This document shows, piece after piece, positions 5,874 through 7,108 of a stretch of 7,108 nt of DNA. The position numbers were made by a program, and so were the translations under genes. The notes below the pieces were generated by a model. The model had not been told where the DNA came from. It searched no databases and saw nothing but the letters and a program-made list of their open reading frames with translations. Numbering within the stretch: position 1 is the first letter of the stretch; every line of letters starts with the position of its first letter. The stretch comes from Candidatus Yanofskybacteria bacterium RIFCSPHIGHO2_01_FULL_44_22 (GTDB lineage Bacteria > Patescibacteriota > Minisyncoccia > 2-02-FULL-40-12 > GWA2-44-9): assembly GCA_001794205.1 (NCBI GenBank), contig MGJJ01000014.1, forward strand, positions 1 through 7,108. The letters run 5' to 3'.

Positions 5874-6437
5874 CTACTCGTTATTGAGCGAGGGATGCCA
5901 ATATATTTTTTCTATCCGACGGAACCCGGTATGGCCGGGCAAGCCGAATGTTATATGATGTTTCATCGGCATTCTATGAGTTGCCGAATCGTTGCTTATG
6001 GCAAAGTCGTCATCGGCGTAAAACCCGATATGGCTGTATTCTATGCCCTCCTTATCGGTTTGTTTTTCCCAGACAATTACCGCCCCGATTTTGTTTTTCA
6101 ACAACGGTTTGATTTCTTGCCACGGCGTATTGAGCCAATCTTTTCCCGGCTCAAGTTCGGCCCATCCGTTTTTTAACATATCCTTTTCCGTGGAATCGAC
6201 TGTGGCGTGCATCCCGCCGATAAGTCCGTTAAGCAGAAGTATGCCGGATAAAGATACGGCGCACCCCAATCGGCCGTTGTCCAGCAAATCAACTTCGGCG
6301 CCGGCGCCGTTATCAAGCTTGGCAAACAGATTCCTAAATATAAAAGTGCCTTCTTGCCCCCGTATCAAATTAAAAATCATCGCCTGATAATTTTTCCTTT
6401 TGAGCAGCTTTGGCGGTATTAATAATATTTGTGGCAT
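5874..6437 (-). CDS. Putative Cys/His peptidase or amidase (NlpC/P60- or CHAP-like), 187 aa
   Basis: The likely catalytic pair is Cys59 in LGCAVSLSGILLLNGLI and His136 in EYSHIGFYADDDFAISND. Between them GAVIVWEK (118-125) resembles the GDVVVW strand of papain-fold cell-wall hydrolases. Asn149 or Asp150 could be the third polar residue. A second block, MPMKHHITFG (156-165), is compatible with the C-terminal strands. From memory, Patescibacteria carry such proteins with a CA..VS..L, HATV.ST, W and AISN pattern, but I cannot confirm the family name. No signal peptide is visible, which is odd for a wall enzyme; it may act inside the cell, use another export route or have a non-wall substrate. 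The ATG at 6437 follows AAAGGA with 4 bases between, one of the few good ribosome sites here. The gene has its own promoter and terminator. Confidence 0.65.
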   Translation of the reverse strand: MPQILLIPPKLLKRKNYQAMIFNLIRGQEGTFIFRNLFAKLDNGAGAEVDLLDNGRLGCAVSLSGILLLNGLIGGMHATVDSTEKDMLKNGWAELEPGKDWLNTPWQEIKPLLKNKIGAVIVWEKQTDKEGIEYSHIGFYADDDFAISNDSATHRMPMKHHITFGLPGHTGFRRIEKIYWHPSLNNE

Positions 6438-6448
6438 ATTTTCCTTTC

Positions 6449-6464
6449 ACCCGCCTCCGCGAGT
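6449..6464 (-). promoter_or_regulatory. Hairpin in the peptidase 5' leader, similar to gyrB's
   Basis: On the minus strand ACTCGC pairs with GCGGGT (one T-G pair) around a GGAG loop. It ends 11 bases before the ATG, just upstream of the AAAGGA ribosome site. The core ACTCGCGGAGGCGGGT closely resembles ACCCGCTAAGGCGGGGT in the gyrB leader at 2576-2592. The function is not known. Confidence 0.4.
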
Positions 6465-6490
6465 CAAAATTACCGAGAGGGAATGGTAAA

Positions 6491-6519
6491 ATTGTATCTT
6501 AAAAAATATCCTCAAACAA
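6491..6519 (-). promoter_or_regulatory. Promoter of the peptidase gene
   Basis: On the minus strand TTGTTT (6514-6519) and TACAAT (6491-6496, 5 of 6) are spaced by 17 bases. The predicted start near 6484 gives a leader of about 46 bases that contains the hairpin at 6449-6464. Confidence 0.5.
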
Positions 6520-6521
6520 CA

Positions 6522-6549
6522 TTGACAAATATATTTTATTCTATATCAT
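6522..6549 (+). promoter_or_regulatory. Promoter facing the broken DUF6624-like gene
   Basis: A perfect TTGACA (6522-6527) and TATCAT (6544-6549, 5 of 6) are spaced by 16 bases, back to back with the peptidase promoter. The predicted start coincides with the first ATG at 6554, so the transcript would be leaderless. The promoter appears intact although the gene behind it is broken. Confidence 0.5.
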
Positions 6550-6553
6550 ATAA

Positions 6554-6897
6554 ATGACCGCGCTGAAGGTCAGAAAGGAGAAAGAGGTGGAAACGCCGAA
6601 GAACGAACACTTTCCTGAACAACCGCCCAAGCAAAACTATTTGCTCAAAAAGGAATAGCGTTAGGTCACGATAAAAGCAAGTGGCTTTATGCCGCCGCCA
6701 CAGACAGATTACTGTTAATGCAGAATAAAAAACAAAAATTCGGCACTCAATACCAAAAAAACGCAGAAGGCCAATGGAAATTGCTGCCGGTCGCCCCCGG
6801 CGCCACAGACACCGAGCGTACAATACTTACCCTACTTACAAGGACTGTCCTTGTAAGTAGGGTAAGTATTAAATATCCTACTCCTAACGGGGCGCCA
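6554..6897 (+). pseudogene. Broken DUF6624-like gene (FGTQY motif) with internal palindrome
   Basis: From 6619 one frame reads TTAQAKLFAQKGIALGHDKS, then KWLYAAATDRLLLMQNKKQK, FGTQYQKNAEGQWKLLPVAP and GATDTERT. The DR-x(n)-KQKFGTQY and TDxER pattern recalls DUF6624-type proteins, a family of unknown role; the name is from memory. This frame is closed upstream by TGA at 6616-6618. The first ATG (6554) lies in another frame and gives only a 34-residue peptide ending at TAG 6656-6658; its ETPKNEHF could be the preceding part of the family if a frameshift lies near 6617. An alternative in-frame start within the piece is ATG 6718. After TERT the frame crosses the 49-bp palindrome and resumes as KYPTPNGAP. 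The N-terminal part is not recognisable. I read it as a decayed gene; a sequencing error could explain the frameshift but not the palindrome. Confidence 0.55.
6822..6870. repeat. Near-perfect 49-bp palindrome
   Basis: Two 24-base arms (6822-6845 and 6847-6870) are exact reverse complements around a single T at 6846. Each arm holds two copies of a heptamer, TACTTAC on the left and GTAAGTA on the right, separated by two bases. The structure lies inside the broken FGTQY gene. Removing 48 bases (6823-6870) would join TERT to KYPTPN in frame. No T tract follows, so it is not an ordinary terminator. It could be a small palindromic mobile element, a MITE remnant or the scar of an inverted duplication. 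Confidence 0.85.
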
Positions 6898-6933
6898 CTT
6901 CTTTCCAGACGGGGATGGCTTGTTGGACGGTGG

Positions 6934-7108
6934 TTAATCTTTAATTCCCAATGCCTCATGGATTTCATGACGAATCCACCAAGAGGCGTAAGCGGAGAAC
7001 TTATAATCTTTTTTGGGATTATATTTTTTAATTGCTTTTTGGAGTCCAGTTTTTCCGATTTCAATTAATTTTTCCAAATTTAAATTACATTCATTCTCCA
7101 AATAATGA
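6934..7108 (-). CDS. Partial sigma-70 region 2 protein (C-terminal end)
   Basis: This frame enters from the right edge, so its start is outside the window. The 57 visible residues include LEKLIEIGKTGLQKAIKKYN, then PKKDYKFSAYASWWIRHEIH and EALGIKD before the TAA at 6934-6936. They align closely with sigma-70 regions 2.1-2.4, the core-binding and -10 recognition part (compare LIQEGNIGLM.A..KFDP, then FSTYATWWIRQAI). The stop comes directly after region 2.4, so regions 3 and 4 (-35 recognition) are absent from this frame and I found no remnant of them in 6871-6933. It is either a small region-2-only protein or a truncated sigma factor. Overlapping longer frames on both strands here are shadows. 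Confidence 0.8.
   Translation of the reverse strand, partial: HYLENECNLNLEKLIEIGKTGLQKAIKKYNPKKDYKFSAYASWWIRHEIHEALGIKD

Noticed and set aside
5895..6387. Plus-strand frames of 93 and 114 codons opposite the peptidase gene
   Set aside because: Antisense shadows; the minus-strand frame has the motifs, ribosome site, promoter and terminator.
6616..6618. TGA read as glycine (code 25) to rescue the broken gene
   Set aside because: gyrB has many Gly codons and no internal TGA, and pheS ends in TGA where the family ends; the standard code fits.
6696..6811. Direct repeat CGCCACAGACA at 6696-6706 and 6801-6811
   Set aside because: Only 11 bases, and both copies encode ATD in the same frame; likely coincidence of protein sequence.
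6747..7064. A 105-codon minus-strand frame starting MKSEKLDSKK
   Set aside because: It overlaps the sigma region 2 frame in another phase and runs through the palindrome; no family pattern.
1..7108. CRISPR array, integrase, transposase or att sites
   Set aside because: No regularly spaced repeats and no recombinase motifs in any frame; the tRNA-Asp 3' end shows no second copy in the window.

Overview
The window holds three kinds of sequence: a compact housekeeping block, an AT-rich accessory operon, and a gene-poor right end with a decayed gene, a large palindrome and the edge of a sigma-factor gene. Short genes, tight spacing, few Shine-Dalgarno sites and a Cys/His peptidase of a type I associate with Parcubacteria suggest a Patescibacteria (Candidate Phyla Radiation) member. 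This taxonomic guess comes from gene style only; no rRNA is present. The standard bacterial code fits: gyrB has no internal TGA and pheS ends in TGA.

Left and centre (1-5240), all on the minus strand. Reading in the direction of transcription, a radical SAM gene (ATG at 5131) overlaps a CYTH-domain gene by 20 bases. Six bases later comes a phenylalanyl-tRNA synthetase. This enzyme is a single chain: an alpha-type catalytic core fused to a C-terminal FDX-ACB domain, as in mitochondrial FARS2, instead of the usual bacterial alpha2-beta2 form. Next is gyrB with its own extended -10 promoter and a leader hairpin, followed by a 92-residue unknown protein.

Middle (5200-5880). A 108-residue unknown gene on the plus strand diverges from the radical SAM gene and ends at a hairpin terminator. 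That terminator can also serve the converging tRNA-Asp(GTC) on the minus strand. The tRNA has an extended -10 promoter, no encoded CCA, and a 10-bp hairpin starting at its discriminator base.

Right (5816-7108). A 187-residue putative Cys/His peptidase or amidase (minus) has a promoter, a leader hairpin resembling that of gyrB, a Shine-Dalgarno site and an intrinsic terminator. Divergent from it, behind a TTGACA promoter, lies a broken plus-strand gene that resembles the DUF6624 type (FGTQY motif). It contains a near-perfect 49-bp palindrome between two in-frame coding pieces. The last 175 bases encode, on the minus strand, the C-terminal end of a protein that stops right after sigma-70 region 2.

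The clearest points for follow-up are the FARS2-like synthetase, the palindrome in the broken gene, the region-2-only sigma fragment and the hairpin shared by two leaders.
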